A stretch of DNA of 64,000 nt from Dreissena polymorpha (lineage: Eukaryota > Mollusca > Bivalvia > Myida > Dreissenidae), in the NCBI RefSeq assembly GCF_020536995.1, contig NC_068355.1, positions 123,478,037-123,542,036 of the forward strand, written 5' to 3'. The number at the start of each line of letters is the position of its first letter. Position 1 is the first letter of the stretch. Positions 63,943 through 64,000 of the stretch are shown piece after piece. Below the pieces are notes generated by a model. It was not told where the DNA came from. It did not search any database and worked only from the letters and a program-made list of their open reading frames with translations. The position numbers were made by a program, and so were the translations under genes.

Positions 63943-64000
63943 GAAATTCAGGTGTATCAGATACTCTATTATCAGTCTCTACATCACTTGTATCGTTGTT
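63815..64000 (-). CDS. Acidic C-terminal tail of a gene entering from the right (partial)
   Basis: The minus-strand frame is open from the window edge for 61 codons to TAA at 63815-63817. It reads NNDTSDVETDNRVSDTPEFH, then 14 Asp, then SDSDNDSDHYDADGVTNKAF and DYHESTF. A (CAT)n microsatellite encodes the Asp run, but acidic, Ser/Asp-rich codons continue on both sides of it, which favours coding sequence. The family is unknown. Acidic tails are frequent in nuclear and chromatin proteins, but no function can be assigned. Confidence 0.45.

Overview
The window looks like nuclear DNA of a bivalve mollusc. The AT-rich sequence, long repeat-filled introns and abundant interspersed families built from GGTCAAGGTCA-type words are what I know from heterodont bivalves. 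The GATTAGCCTGTGCAGTC foldback family and the hairpin around 2380-2446 resemble repeats I associate with dreissenid mussels. That genus-level guess rests on memory and was not searched.

Three protein-coding genes can be assembled, each from exons with good splice signals and matching phases. (1) 1030-12642, plus strand: the last five exons of a RAMA-domain protein, best read as ANKRD31-like, a meiotic chromosome factor in mammals. Its ankyrin part would lie left of the window. (2) 20643-36629, minus strand: a complete five-exon SBDS gene (256 aa), the ribosome maturation factor. (3) 37807-57744, plus strand: an INPP5K/INPP5J-type inositol polyphosphate 5-phosphatase with a C-terminal SKICH domain (about 426 aa, 12 exons plus one alternative exon). 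At the right edge (63815-64000, minus) there is an open acidic C-terminal tail, probably of a fourth gene. Genes 1 and 2 are convergent. Genes 2 and 3 are divergent, with 1.2 kb between their start codons, and that gap holds a MULE-like transposon remnant.

Most of the rest is repetitive. It includes minisatellites (2993-3427, 4232-5223, 55050-55485, 55896-56418), at least four copies of one ~700-bp family with AACCAGGTTTTC ends, arrays of bivalve repeats carrying AGGTCA half-sites, hairpin and TIR elements (MITEs), tRNA-derived SINEs, two 5'-truncated LINE fragments, a decayed hAT element with a BED finger, and poly-G modules.

The observations most worth a second look are in the phosphatase gene. 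One is a second exon (52393-52467) encoding another version of the catalytic SDHKP segment, with an in-phase donor in the preceding exon that would let the two versions be exchanged. The other is an eight-unit tandem array (56874-57088) that repeats the splice donor of the penultimate exon.
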